Shown here in pieces: positions 34,305 through 42,144 of a DNA stretch of 50,617 bases. The stretch covers positions 1 to 50,617 of the forward strand of contig JAAYNQ010000080.1 of assembly GCA_012520725.1 (NCBI GenBank), written 5' to 3'. This stretch comes from Syntrophomonadaceae bacterium. GTDB lineage: Bacteria; Bacillota; Syntrophomonadia; Syntrophomonadales; Syntrophomonadaceae. The position numbers and the translations under genes were made by a program. Numbering within the stretch: position 1 is the stretch's first letter; each line of letters starts with the position of its first letter. The notes under the pieces were generated by a model. The model was not told where the DNA came from. It ran no database searches and saw only the letters and a list, made by a program, of their open reading frames with translations.

Positions 34305-36053
34305 TTGAGAAAAACCAAAATCATATGTACTATAGGACCGGCTAGTGAAGAAGTAACTGTGCTGACCCGCTTAATAGAGAAGGGCATGAATGTGGCTCGC
34401 ATCAATTTTTCTCATGGCCGGCATGAGGAACATCAAAAAAGGATTGATAATATAAGGGAAGCAGCGTCCATTACCGGTACTCCCCTAGCAATTATGCTGG
34501 ATACCAGGGGACCGGAGATCAGAACCGGAACTCTGGCTCAGGGTAAGATCATGCTGCAGGGGGGACAGGAATTTATATTAACTAACCGGGAGGTACCCGG
34601 AGACGAAAAGGCGGTGCAGATTAGCTATGCTGCTCTGCCCCAGGAAGTAAAACCGGGAGATTCCATACTCCTGGCCGATGGCTTAATAAATCTTCAGGTT
34701 AAAGAGTGCAATGAGACTGATATTCTCTGTCAGGTGATTAATGGTGGAGAATTGGGAGAAAGAAAAGGGGTAAATGTTCCCGGGGTGAGGATACAATTGC
34801 CTTTTTTAAGTGAGAAGGACCGGCTGGATATCGCTTTTGGTATTGAGCAAGAGGTAGATATTATAGCGGCCTCTTTTGTGCGTAAGGCTGAAGATATACT
34901 GGAAATTAGACGAATACTGGAGGAGAATAATGCCGACCCCTTTATCATAGCCAAAATAGAGAGCCAGGAAGGGGTAGACAACCTGGAAGATATAATCAAG
35001 GTGGCAGACGGGGTGATGGTGGCCAGGGGCGACCTGGGGGTGGAAATACCTGCGGAGGAAGTCCCCCTGGTGCAAAAGTCAATAATCGAGAAATGTGCCC
35101 AAGCCGGCAAAGTAGTTATTATTGCCACCCAGATGCTGGATTCCATGATAGTGAATCCACGTCCCACCCGGGCCGAGGTTTCCGATGTGGCCAATGCCAT
35201 ATTTGATGGAGCCGATGCCATTATGCTGTCTGGAGAAACCGCCGCTGGCAAATACCCGGTGGAAGTGGTGGAAACAATGGCCCGGATCGCCAAAAGGGCG
35301 GAAGATGCCCTGCCCTACCAGGAACTGCTGAGAAGAAAGCGCTTGCAGGGGAGTCTGACGGTTACCGACGCTATCAGTTATGCTACCTGTGCCACGGCTA
35401 TGAATTTAGGAGCATCTGCCATTTTAACCGCTACCCGCTCCGGCTATACAGCTCGAATGGTAGCCAAATACCGGCCCCAAGCTAAAATTGTAGCCGCTAC
35501 TCCCGATGAAAGGGTATTAAAGCAGATGGCTCTGGTGTGGGGAGTGCACCCGGTACTGATTAAGGATATTGAAGGGACCGATGCTTTGTTGGATGAGTCC
35601 ATTAATGTAGCCCTGGAAAACGGCTGCATCAAAAAGGGAGACCTGATTGTACTGACGGCCGGAGTTCCTACCGGGCTAAGCGGTGAAACCAACCTGTTGA
35701 AGGTTCATATTGTAGGGGATATACTGGTGCAGGGGATGGGCATCGGTAGTACGGCACCCAGTGGAAGAGCCAAAATAGTTCTGTCCCTGGCCGACCTGGA
35801 CAAGATCGAAGAGGGGGATATAGTGGTTACTACCAATGCCGATAGCTATCTGGCACCTTTGTTGGGACGGATTAAAGCCCTGGTAGCAGAAGAAGGAGGG
35901 CTTACCTCCAATGCGGCCATAATGGGGTTAAATGCCAATATCCCGGTGATTGTGGGAGCCAGGGATGCCAGTACCATAATCAAGGATGGCATGCTGCTTA
36001 CTGTTGATACCCCGCGGGGCAAAGTATATAAAGGCCTAACCAAGGTGCTTTAA
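34305..36053 (+). CDS. pyk: pyruvate kinase with C-terminal PEP-utiliser-like domain
   Basis: 582-aa pyruvate kinase converting phosphoenolpyruvate to pyruvate with ATP formation. TKIICTIGPAS opening, catalytic Lys in IIAKIESQEGVDN, VARGDLGVEIP and the MLSGETAAGKYP segment. An extra C-terminal domain (about 475-582) resembles the mobile PEP-utilising domain, as in Bacillus/Geobacillus enzymes; its normal GGLTSH motif reads GGLTSN (Asn536), so the phospho-accepting-type His is absent. TTG start behind AGGAGGTGAGG. Confidence 0.95.
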   Translation: MRKTKIICTIGPASEEVTVLTRLIEKGMNVARINFSHGRHEEHQKRIDNIREAASITGTPLAIMLDTRGPEIRTGTLAQGKIMLQGGQEFILTNREVPGDEKAVQISYAALPQEVKPGDSILLADGLINLQVKECNETDILCQVINGGELGERKGVNVPGVRIQLPFLSEKDRLDIAFGIEQEVDIIAASFVRKAEDILEIRRILEENNADPFIIAKIESQEGVDNLEDIIKVADGVMVARGDLGVEIPAEEVPLVQKSIIEKCAQAGKVVIIATQMLDSMIVNPRPTRAEVSDVANAIFDGADAIMLSGETAAGKYPVEVVETMARIAKRAEDALPYQELLRRKRLQGSLTVTDAISYATCATAMNLGASAILTATRSGYTARMVAKYRPQAKIVAATPDERVLKQMALVWGVHPVLIKDIEGTDALLDESINVALENGCIKKGDLIVLTAGVPTGLSGETNLLKVHIVGDILVQGMGIGSTAPSGRAKIVLSLADLDKIEEGDIVVTTNADSYLAPLLGRIKALVAEEGGLTSNAAIMGLNANIPVIVGARDASTIIKDGMLLTVDTPRGKVYKGLTKVL

Positions 36054-36130
36054 AGGCCTAGTCGTATTATTAAGCAGGCGGTCAAAGACTGCTCCTAATT
36101 CCGCCAGGAAACCAAGGAGCCATGTTTCGA

Positions 36131-36158
36131 GCCCGCAGGGGCGACCTGTGGTCGCCCC
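36131..36158. repeat. single palindromic repeat copy R5a after pyk
   Basis: Hairpin GGGGCGACC-TGTG with complement GTCGCCCC just after pyk. Next to it, 36075-36105 carries a decayed reversed copy (GGCGGTCAAAGACTGC). The rest of 36159-36346 shows no gene; it is AT-rich with no hairpins of note. Confidence 0.75.
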
Positions 36159-36346
36159 AGACTGTCCCAAAACTCTTAAAAAGTAGCAGCTCTACCTCCA
36201 AAGTGGATGATGATGTGCTATTTCAGGGCCAAAAAGCAAGCTCCAGCTCTAAAATCGACAAATAATCGATATGAAGTGGGGCGATTACAAACCTAATCCA
36301 TAGTTTTCGGACTGTCTCGCCCGCCATCGAGTGACCATCGTGAATC

Positions 36347-36433
36347 CGTAGGGGCGATCTGCGGTCGCCCGCCGGGTCGTTACCCGAAATATCGTAGCAA
36401 GCACGGCTGGCGGTCAAAGACCGCCCCCTACAA
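36347..36433. repeat. palindromic repeat unit R5b (86 bp)
   Basis: Unit bounded by GTAGGGG and CCCCCTAC: forward hairpin GGGGCGATC-TGCG-GTCGCCC (36349-36370), spacer with CGTAGCAAGCACGGC, and reversed hairpin GGCGGTC-AAA-GACCGCC (36410-36427). Almost identical in design and length to the unit at 1114-1199, including the CGTAGCAA word in the spacer. Confidence 0.85.
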
Positions 36434-36512
36434 TTGCTTATAGGTGTTTGTTGGCAATGATGGGATTGGAAATGCGGATTGACAATGTTTGAATATTGGG
36501 TTGTGCTACACC

Positions 36513-36545
36513 AAAAAGAAGGAGGCAATTTTTTTGCCTCCTTCT
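36513..36545 (-). terminator. rho-independent terminator of the hbd-crt operon
   Basis: Perfect 12-base stem AGAAGGAGGCAA/TTGCCTCCTTCT (36517-36528 with 36534-36545), followed on the minus strand by a T run. It lies about 120 bp after the crotonase stop. Confidence 0.85.
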
Positions 36546-36666
36546 AAAACTTTAAATGCTCTTGATAAGCTTCTTGAGCTTGTAACAGGGTAGCATGAGT
36601 TTTGAGTGGTATCAGGCTGGCTGTTACCTGCCTAAAAGCTTTACCGGCATTGTTTACAAAAATATT

Positions 36667-37452
36667 TTATTTGTTCTTCCAAGTGGGTTTCCGTTTTTCA
36701 ATGAAAGCCCCCATGCCTTCGCTTTTATCTTCCGTGGCACAGCTGTTGCCGAACATATCCGCCTCAATAGCCATAGCGCTATCCAGGTCACACTGCATAC
36801 CAACGCTGATAGCATGTTTGGCATAGGCTACTGCCAGAGGAGCCTGCTTGATGATCCTTTTGGCCAATTTCTTGGCTTCTTCCATTAATTGATCGGCAGG
36901 GTACACATGGTTTACCAATCCGATCCGATAAGCTTCATCAGCTTTAATGGTATTGGCAGTATAAGTGAGTTCTTTGGCCCGGCCTTCACCAACTAGACGC
37001 GGAAGTCTCTGGGTGCCGCCGAATCCAGGTATAATACCCAGGCCTACTTCGGGTTGCCCAAATACAGCGGTTTCTGAAGCCAGGCGGATATCGCAGGCCA
37101 TAGCCAGTTCACATCCCCCTCCCAGGGCAAAGCCATTTACGGCAGCGATTACCGGTTTCTCCATGCGTTCCAGCTTGCGGAAGACATATTCTCCATAGGC
37201 GGAAAACTTGCGGCAGCCGGGTTGATCCATATTATACATCCAGACTATATCAGCGCCGGCTACAAAGGATTTTTCTCCAGCCCCAGTGATAATTACTACT
37301 CTAACTTCATCATCGGCATCCAGAGCATCAATAGCCTGTTCCATTTCTTTTAGAACATCGGCATTGATAGCATTCAATGCTTTGGGGCGGTTAATATACA
37401 TCAGGGCTATGCCTTCTTCTTTTTCAATAATCAGGTTTTCGTAGGTCAACAC
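36667..37452 (-). CDS. crt: enoyl-CoA hydratase (crotonase)
   Basis: 261-aa crotonase that hydrates crotonyl-CoA to 3-hydroxybutyryl-CoA in beta-oxidation. Oxyanion-hole segments SFVAGADI and NGFALGGGCELAMACD, and catalytic glutamates in ALGGGCELA and PEVGLGIIPGFGGTQRLPR are all present. Second gene of the operon, 50 bp after hbd. Confidence 0.95.
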   Translation of the reverse strand: MLTYENLIIEKEEGIALMYINRPKALNAINADVLKEMEQAIDALDADDEVRVVIITGAGEKSFVAGADIVWMYNMDQPGCRKFSAYGEYVFRKLERMEKPVIAAVNGFALGGGCELAMACDIRLASETAVFGQPEVGLGIIPGFGGTQRLPRLVGEGRAKELTYTANTIKADEAYRIGLVNHVYPADQLMEEAKKLAKRIIKQAPLAVAYAKHAISVGMQCDLDSAMAIEADMFGNSCATEDKSEGMGAFIEKRKPTWKNK

Positions 37453-37502
37453 TTTTCCCCCTCTCTAGCTTGTCCTGTAATAGATCGGCTTATAGTTGGG
37501 GT

Positions 37503-38357
37503 CTACTTATTGTAATCGTAGAATCCCTTTCCGGTCTTCATTCCCAGCCATCCTGCCCTTACCAGTTGCTTTAATGGGGGAGCCGGACGATACTTGGGAT
37601 CGCCGGTTTCTTCATAAAGGGTCTTACAAACGGCCAGAGCGATATCCACTCCTACCAAATCACAAAGAGTCAAGGGACCCATAGGCCAACCAGCTCCAAG
37701 TTTCATAGCGGTATCGATATCTTCGGTGCTAGCCAGTCCTTCGTATTGAATAAATGCTGCTTCGTTCATTCCGGGCAGGAGAATGCGGTTGACAACAAAA
37801 CCTGGACCTTCTTTTACTTTAATGGGAGTCTTCTTAATTTCTTTGGCAAATTCCATAACGGCATTCAGTGTATCCTCAGAAGTTTGTACCGCCGGAATAA
37901 CCTCAATAAGTTTCATGATATTAGCAGGGTTAAAGAAATGTACGCCTATTACCTTGTCAGGACGATTGGTGATAGCGGCGATTTCAGTAATGGATAGAGA
38001 TGAAGTGTTAGTAGCCAGTATTACATCTGGAGCCATCAAGGCATCCAATTTGGTGTAGACCTCTTTTTTGAGGTTCATGTTTTCAGGAACCACTTCAATG
38101 ATTAATTCAGAATCTTTCAGATCATCGAAGTTTACTGTACCTTTAATTTTCCCTAAAACAGCCTCGGCAGTTCCAGGAGCAGCTTTACCTTTTTCTTCGG
38201 ACCTTTTTATCTGTTTTTCAATGCTGCCTAAGGCTTTATCTATAAATTTCTGGTCTATATCATAGAGTATTACCTCTTTACCTGCTGCTGCAGTGGCCCA
38301 GGCAATACCCAAACCCATAGTTCCAGCACCTAATAAACCTACTTTATTAAATCCCAT
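37503..38357 (-). CDS. hbd: 3-hydroxybutyryl-CoA dehydrogenase
   Basis: 284-aa NAD(P)-dependent dehydrogenase oxidising 3-hydroxybutyryl-CoA to acetoacetyl-CoA. Rossmann motif [12 protein letters not shown], catalytic His in [17 protein letters not shown] and conserved Glu/Asn ([14 protein letters not shown]). ATG at 38357 with GAGGGGG 9 bases upstream; the upstream in-frame start at 38375 lacks a site. First gene of the hbd-crt operon. A perfect sigma-54 promoter match is about 160 bp upstream. Confidence 0.95.
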   Translation of the reverse strand: MGFNKVGLLGAGTMGLGIAWATAAAGKEVILYDIDQKFIDKALGSIEKQIKRSEEKGKAAPGTAEAVLGKIKGTVNFDDLKDSELIIEVVPENMNLKKEVYTKLDALMAPDVILATNTSSLSITEIAAITNRPDKVIGVHFFNPANIMKLIEVIPAVQTSEDTLNAVMEFAKEIKKTPIKVKEGPGFVVNRILLPGMNEAAFIQYEGLASTEDIDTAMKLGAGWPMGPLTLCDLVGVDIALAVCKTLYEETGDPKYRPAPPLKQLVRAGWLGMKTGKGFYDYNK

Positions 38358-38516
38358 TAATAAATACCCCCTCAAGTATTTTTCTATTATGTTTTAAAAA
38401 AATGCATACTAAAAAAACAGCAATATTCCAAGCATACCCCCTTTCACAAAAATATAACCCCTTTTAATTGAATACCCCTATTGATTAATAATTGAAAATC
38501 CACTCCCCTACTTATT

Positions 38517-38534
38517 ATGCAATAAATGTACCAG
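38517..38534 (-). promoter_or_regulatory. sigma-54 (-24/-12) promoter of the hbd-crt operon
   Basis: On the minus strand CTGGTACATTTATTGCAT matches YTGGYRYRNNNNTTGCW exactly. It lies 160 bp before the hbd ATG and 136 bp downstream of the large palindrome. The -12 element TTGCAT is identical to that of the thiolase promoter. Confidence 0.72.
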
Positions 38535-38609
38535 CCACAGGCAAAATGCTTGTATATTCCGTCATCACGCGGTTTGACGCTTAGCCTGTATATTCCTTGG
38601 GATCTTGGA

Positions 38610-38710
38610 AAATGTCCCCAATTAATACAGTGTGGAGGCCCAAGCCCCAAATTTATCATGCATAGAGATAAATGTCCTAAATTGGGACATTGTCCCAATT
38701 TAGGACATTT
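38610..38710. promoter_or_regulatory. 41-bp palindrome and half site, candidate activator sites for hbd-crt
   Basis: Bases 38670-38689 and 38691-38710 are a perfect 20-base inverted repeat with one central base, built from two dyads TGTCC-N7-GGACA (38673-38689 and 38691-38707). A further AAATGTCCCCAATT half site is at 38610-38623. All lie 75-190 bp upstream of the sigma-54 promoter and overlap the end of the activator gene by two bases. It could also be a hairpin for the activator mRNA, but there is no T run. Confidence 0.6.
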
Positions 38711-40364
38711 ATAAATCGATATTGTATTTAAGCATCTTCCGGTATAAGGCCGAGCGGTGTATCTTTAAAGATTTGGCTGCCTTGCTTTTGTTGCCAGAGG
38801 CTTTCTCCAAAGCACGGATAATAGCTTCTTTTTCCCTTTCCTGCAGGTGTTTTTCCAGTGAGTTGGGAGGGGTGGCTTCCCAGCCTTCCCGGGCCGAAAG
38901 CCATATGGTCTGAGGTATGTGTTCGCGGGTGATGGTATCGTGTTCGCAAAAATTAATGGCTCTCTCCAGGGTGTTTTCCAGTTCTCGTACATTACCCGGC
39001 CAATGGTAATTTTGAAAACAGGACAGTACCTCGGGTCGGATCAAGTTTACCTTGGTTCCCAGCTGTTCGTTTAAACGACGTAAGAGGACCTGGCAGAGTA
39101 CAGGTATATCTTCTTTTCGTTCCCGTAAAGGGGGCAGGTTCAGTATCACTACATTTAATCGATAATAAAGGTCCTCTCGGAACTTGTGTTCTTTTACCAG
39201 TGTATACAAATTTTTATTGGTGGCGGCGATCACTCTGACGTTTATACGGGTTGAGTTAATTCCTCCTACCCGCTCCAATTCCCTTTCCTGCAAAACTCTT
39301 AATAACTTAGCCTGCATGGCCATGGACATATCAGCTACTTCGTCCAGGAATATGGTCCCATTATTAGCCAACTCGAATTTACCCGGTTTACCTTCTTTCC
39401 TGGCTCCGGTGAAGGCCCCTTCCGCATAACCGAATAATTCTGATTCCAACAGGGTTTCCGGCACCGCTGCACAATTTACTTTAACAAAAGGACCCTGGCG
39501 CCTTGAACTGAGATTGTGGATGGCATGAGCGAATACTTCCTTGCCGGTTCCGCTCTCCCCGGCAATTAAGACCGTGGAAGTAGTGCGGGCGGCTTTCATG
39601 GCCAATTTCTTTTGCTTGACTAATTCTTTGTTGTTACCGGCTATATCCTCCAGAGAATACCTGGCACTGCCATGTTCCGCTTCTCTGGCAACTTCATGGG
39701 GAGCCGGATAGCTGGGAGAAAAAGTGCTTTTGACTATAACGCCAATGGTCCGGTTGCTTCTAGTTATAGGCAAATACACCAGGTTCAAAATCCTGCCGCT
39801 ACTGGCGATAGTACGTCCAAACAAAGGCCGGCCTTCTTCAATGGAATGACGTAAGGTGGAAGGAGGAATAAGGGCAGCCAGATTTTCCTTGACATCCTCT
39901 TTGGACCGGCATTTGAAGTATTTATAGCAAACCTCGTTAGCCCAAAGAAAACGGCCATGTTCATCAAATACTGCTATTCCTTCATAGGGATTCTGCAGCA
40001 GGGAATTGAGCTGATCATCTTCAAAACTGTCAATTACGCGAAAGATAGCATAACAGACAAAAGCATTAGGGCTGACTTCTAATAGTCCCTTACGGATGAT
40101 CACTTCATTTCCCTTTATGAACGCCTTTTCTTGCACATATAGTTCTCGCTGGCTGATCATGCTGTGAAACTGCAGACCTGGTTTCAAAAGATCCACATGT
40201 TTGCCTATAATAGAGGAGGCATCGATGTTAAAAATCTTTTCAGCACTTTCATTCATAAAAATAATGTTTTGGAAGGTATCAGTAATCAGGATACCCTCAT
40301 TAACATTATGCAATATTGGGTTCATTATTAAGTCATAGCCATGGAAATCTTGATGATGGGACAT
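38709..40364 (-). CDS. sigma-54-dependent PAS-domain activator
   Basis: 551-aa enhancer-binding protein. Two PAS domains (about 12-110 and 122-225), AAA+ domain with Walker A GESGTGKE (269-276), GAFTGA (316-321), Walker B TIFLDE (337-342) and C-terminal Fis-like helix-turn-helix ([19 protein letters not shown], about 525-545). Tandem with the hbd-crt operon on the same strand, 350 bp upstream, and its stop codon touches the enhancer-like palindrome, so it is the natural activator of that operon (inference). Related to the partial activator at the left edge of the window. Confidence 0.93.
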   Translation of the reverse strand: MSHHQDFHGYDLIMNPILHNVNEGILITDTFQNIIFMNESAEKIFNIDASSIIGKHVDLLKPGLQFHSMISQRELYVQEKAFIKGNEVIIRKGLLEVSPNAFVCYAIFRVIDSFEDDQLNSLLQNPYEGIAVFDEHGRFLWANEVCYKYFKCRSKEDVKENLAALIPPSTLRHSIEEGRPLFGRTIASSGRILNLVYLPITRSNRTIGVIVKSTFSPSYPAPHEVAREAEHGSARYSLEDIAGNNKELVKQKKLAMKAARTTSTVLIAGESGTGKEVFAHAIHNLSSRRQGPFVKVNCAAVPETLLESELFGYAEGAFTGARKEGKPGKFELANNGTIFLDEVADMSMAMQAKLLRVLQERELERVGGINSTRINVRVIAATNKNLYTLVKEHKFREDLYYRLNVVILNLPPLRERKEDIPVLCQVLLRRLNEQLGTKVNLIRPEVLSCFQNYHWPGNVRELENTLERAINFCEHDTITREHIPQTIWLSAREGWEATPPNSLEKHLQEREKEAIIRALEKASGNKSKAAKSLKIHRSALYRKMLKYNIDL

Positions 40365-40545
40365 TATACACCCTCCAGTAATTAAAATTTTATCACATAA
40401 GCTGCATTATGTTGATAGATTTCTTGTCAACAGCCAGGCAGATGTACGGGGAAAATCAGGGAAAAGAAAAAAATGCTTTTATAGGTTTTGGACTTGGATG
40501 TTTAATGTTGATTGGGCTACTAAGAGCGAAGCAATTTTATATTAT

Positions 40546-40579
40546 GATTCATTTATGCTAAAATCTTAGGAAATGAATC
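40546..40579 (+). promoter_or_regulatory. candidate autoregulatory operator at the HTH-TOBE promoter
   Basis: GATTCATTT (40546-40554) and AAATGAATC (40571-40579) form a 9-base perfect inverted repeat that flanks TGCTAAAAT (40557-40565), a likely extended -10. It ends 22 bp before the gene start. Confidence 0.5.
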
Positions 40580-40601
40580 GAAGCAAAAGAAGGTGAGACG
40601 A

Positions 40602-41126
40602 ATGAACGATGATATTTTATATAAGCCGGAAGAAATTGCCCAAAAGCTCAAGATAACCAAAGGTACGGTATATGAAATGATTAAGCGAGGGGATCTGGAG
40701 GCGCATCGAATCGGAAAACACCTTCGTATTTCCGGTCCTCAATTGGAGCTTTACCTGTTAAAATCCAAAGGTGCGGAAAACCGCTATGAGGCAAGCATAA
40801 CGCATGAAGATGGTGAAAAGGTGGCCAATATTGGAGCCGGGGTCAATATATATGTAAATACCCAATTGGAGGGATCGGCAAAAGTATCCATACGACCGGA
40901 AGATATAATATTGAGCAAGGGGACCTTCACCAGCAGTGCCAGAAACATGCATCAAGGTCGGGTAACCGACATTATCCGTGACAGCAGCAGTGCCAAGGTG
41001 GTCCTGGACATAGGTGTCCCTATTATCGCACTTATTACGGAAAAATCATTGAATGAAATGGAAATCAAAATAGGGGATGAACTCTATGCAGTTTTCAAAA
41101 CCGTAGCAGTAAGAGTTTTTAAATGA
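40602..41126 (+). CDS. HTH (excisionase-type) plus TOBE-domain regulator
   Basis: 174-aa DNA-binding protein. N-terminal excisionase/MerR-like helix-turn-helix (LYKPEEIAQKLKITKGTVYEMIKRGDLEAHRIGKHLRIS), linker, then a TOBE/Mop-like domain (about 95-174: SARNMHQGRVTDIIRDSSSAKVVLDIG) that in ModE and Mop proteins binds molybdate or tungstate. ATG at 40602 follows AAGGTGA. Stands alone with its own terminator. A role in molybdate/tungstate response is plausible (formate dehydrogenases need it) but not shown. Confidence 0.8.
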   Translation: MNDDILYKPEEIAQKLKITKGTVYEMIKRGDLEAHRIGKHLRISGPQLELYLLKSKGAENRYEASITHEDGEKVANIGAGVNIYVNTQLEGSAKVSIRPEDIILSKGTFTSSARNMHQGRVTDIIRDSSSAKVVLDIGVPIIALITEKSLNEMEIKIGDELYAVFKTVAVRVFK

Positions 41127-41135
41127 TAGCTGTTG

Positions 41136-41164
41136 AAGCCCGGGGCCAAGCCTGGGGCTTTTTA
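41136..41164 (+). terminator. rho-independent terminator after the HTH-TOBE gene
   Basis: AAGCCC/GGGCTT stem with inner GGC/GCC, followed by TTTTT, starting about 10 bp after the stop. Confidence 0.75.
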
Positions 41165-41268
41165 TATGTAATAACCCTTGTGTTTTGCCCATATGTTATA
41201 CTCTATTGTGGAATCCGGGCAGGATTAAGGGGCCAGAGCAGAGAGATTTAGAAAAAGGCCAGTATTTA

Positions 41269-41643
41269 TTAAAGCTGAGCCGGAATAATAAAAGGGAATA
41301 AGGCCAGAAATAGAGCCAATAAAATAAATATAGCCATAATTACCCGGCGGGTAAAGGAATCTTTTATCAGGTTTTTATACATAATCCTAATCTGCTTCCA
41401 GTGCAGTACAATATGCAAACACAAAAGAAATAGTATGGAATAAGCTAAATAAAGGTGTATGTCACTCCATTGTTGCCGATTCCAGCCCAGCAGGGTTGAA
41501 TGAACCTTATAGCCATAGCTGGCTCTACTGGCGCTACCGCTCAACAGAACATATTTTCTAACATATCCGGTGCCCAGCAATGCCATCATATTAAGGAACA
41601 GCAGAGCATCGATAAGAAAATTGATTTGGGATTTGCTCTTCAT
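41269..41643 (-). CDS. DUF4405-like small membrane protein
   Basis: 124-aa integral membrane protein with about three helices (INFLIDALLFLNMMALLG, IHLYLAYSILFLLCLHIVL, VIMAIFILLALFLALF). Histidines in KVHSTLLGW, WSDIHLYLAY and LCLHIVLHW are placed as in DUF4405 proteins, which resemble cytochrome b heme-binding helices. A heme-binding electron-transfer role is possible but not shown. No neighbours of related function. Confidence 0.72.
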   Translation of the reverse strand: MKSKSQINFLIDALLFLNMMALLGTGYVRKYVLLSGSASRASYGYKVHSTLLGWNRQQWSDIHLYLAYSILFLLCLHIVLHWKQIRIMYKNLIKDSFTRRVIMAIFILLALFLALFPFIIPAQL

Positions 41644-41886
41644 AGGCTTACCTTCTTTCAGAAACTGTATATCATCAATTATATATAATCATAGTTAAAA
41701 GTATATGTTTAAATGGATAAAGAGAATGTATTGATCTTTTCACCTATTCGTGTGAGGGGTTAAAGTTGGATTAGTGGATTGCATGAGCAATATGGATACA
41801 GATTTCACCAGTTTTGTATTCGCCCCAAATATAATAAATAACCCTCAGAAAGCAAATCAGGGGCTTTATAGCCCCAATTTTTCTGA

Positions 41887-41971
41887 TGGTGCCAGAGGTG
41901 GGACTCGAACCCACACGCCTCGCGGCACACGATTTTGAGTCGCGCTCGTCTGCCAATTCCGACACTCTGGC
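41887..41971 (-). tRNA. tRNA-Leu (anticodon CAA)
   Basis: 85 nt including encoded CCA. Acceptor arms GCCAGAG (41965-41971 complement) and CTCTGGC, discriminator A, T-arm GTTCGAGTC, loop CTCAAAA with anticodon CAA (complement of 41935-41937), and the long variable arm of class II. Decodes UUG. No other tRNA adjoins it. Confidence 0.95.
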
Positions 41972-42091
41972 TGGATTTATTTTTTAACGCAAACTTTATT
42001 ATAGTTATCCCGCCCCGGCTTGTCAAGAGCAGCTTTTAAGGCCCAAGTATATTTGAGGTGCAGGTCTTGTGTATTCTGATGCAGGAATTGT

Positions 42092-42097
42092 TATAAT
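42092..42097 (+). promoter_or_regulatory. -10 element upstream of polA
   Basis: TATAAT at 42092-42097 with a candidate TTGTGT at 42067-42072 (19-bp spacer, slightly long). The polA start is about 50 bp on. Confidence 0.35.
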
Positions 42098-42144
42098 TGA
42101 ATATAAGTCAGTTGAGTATCTTAAATGAAAAAGAGGATATGAGT

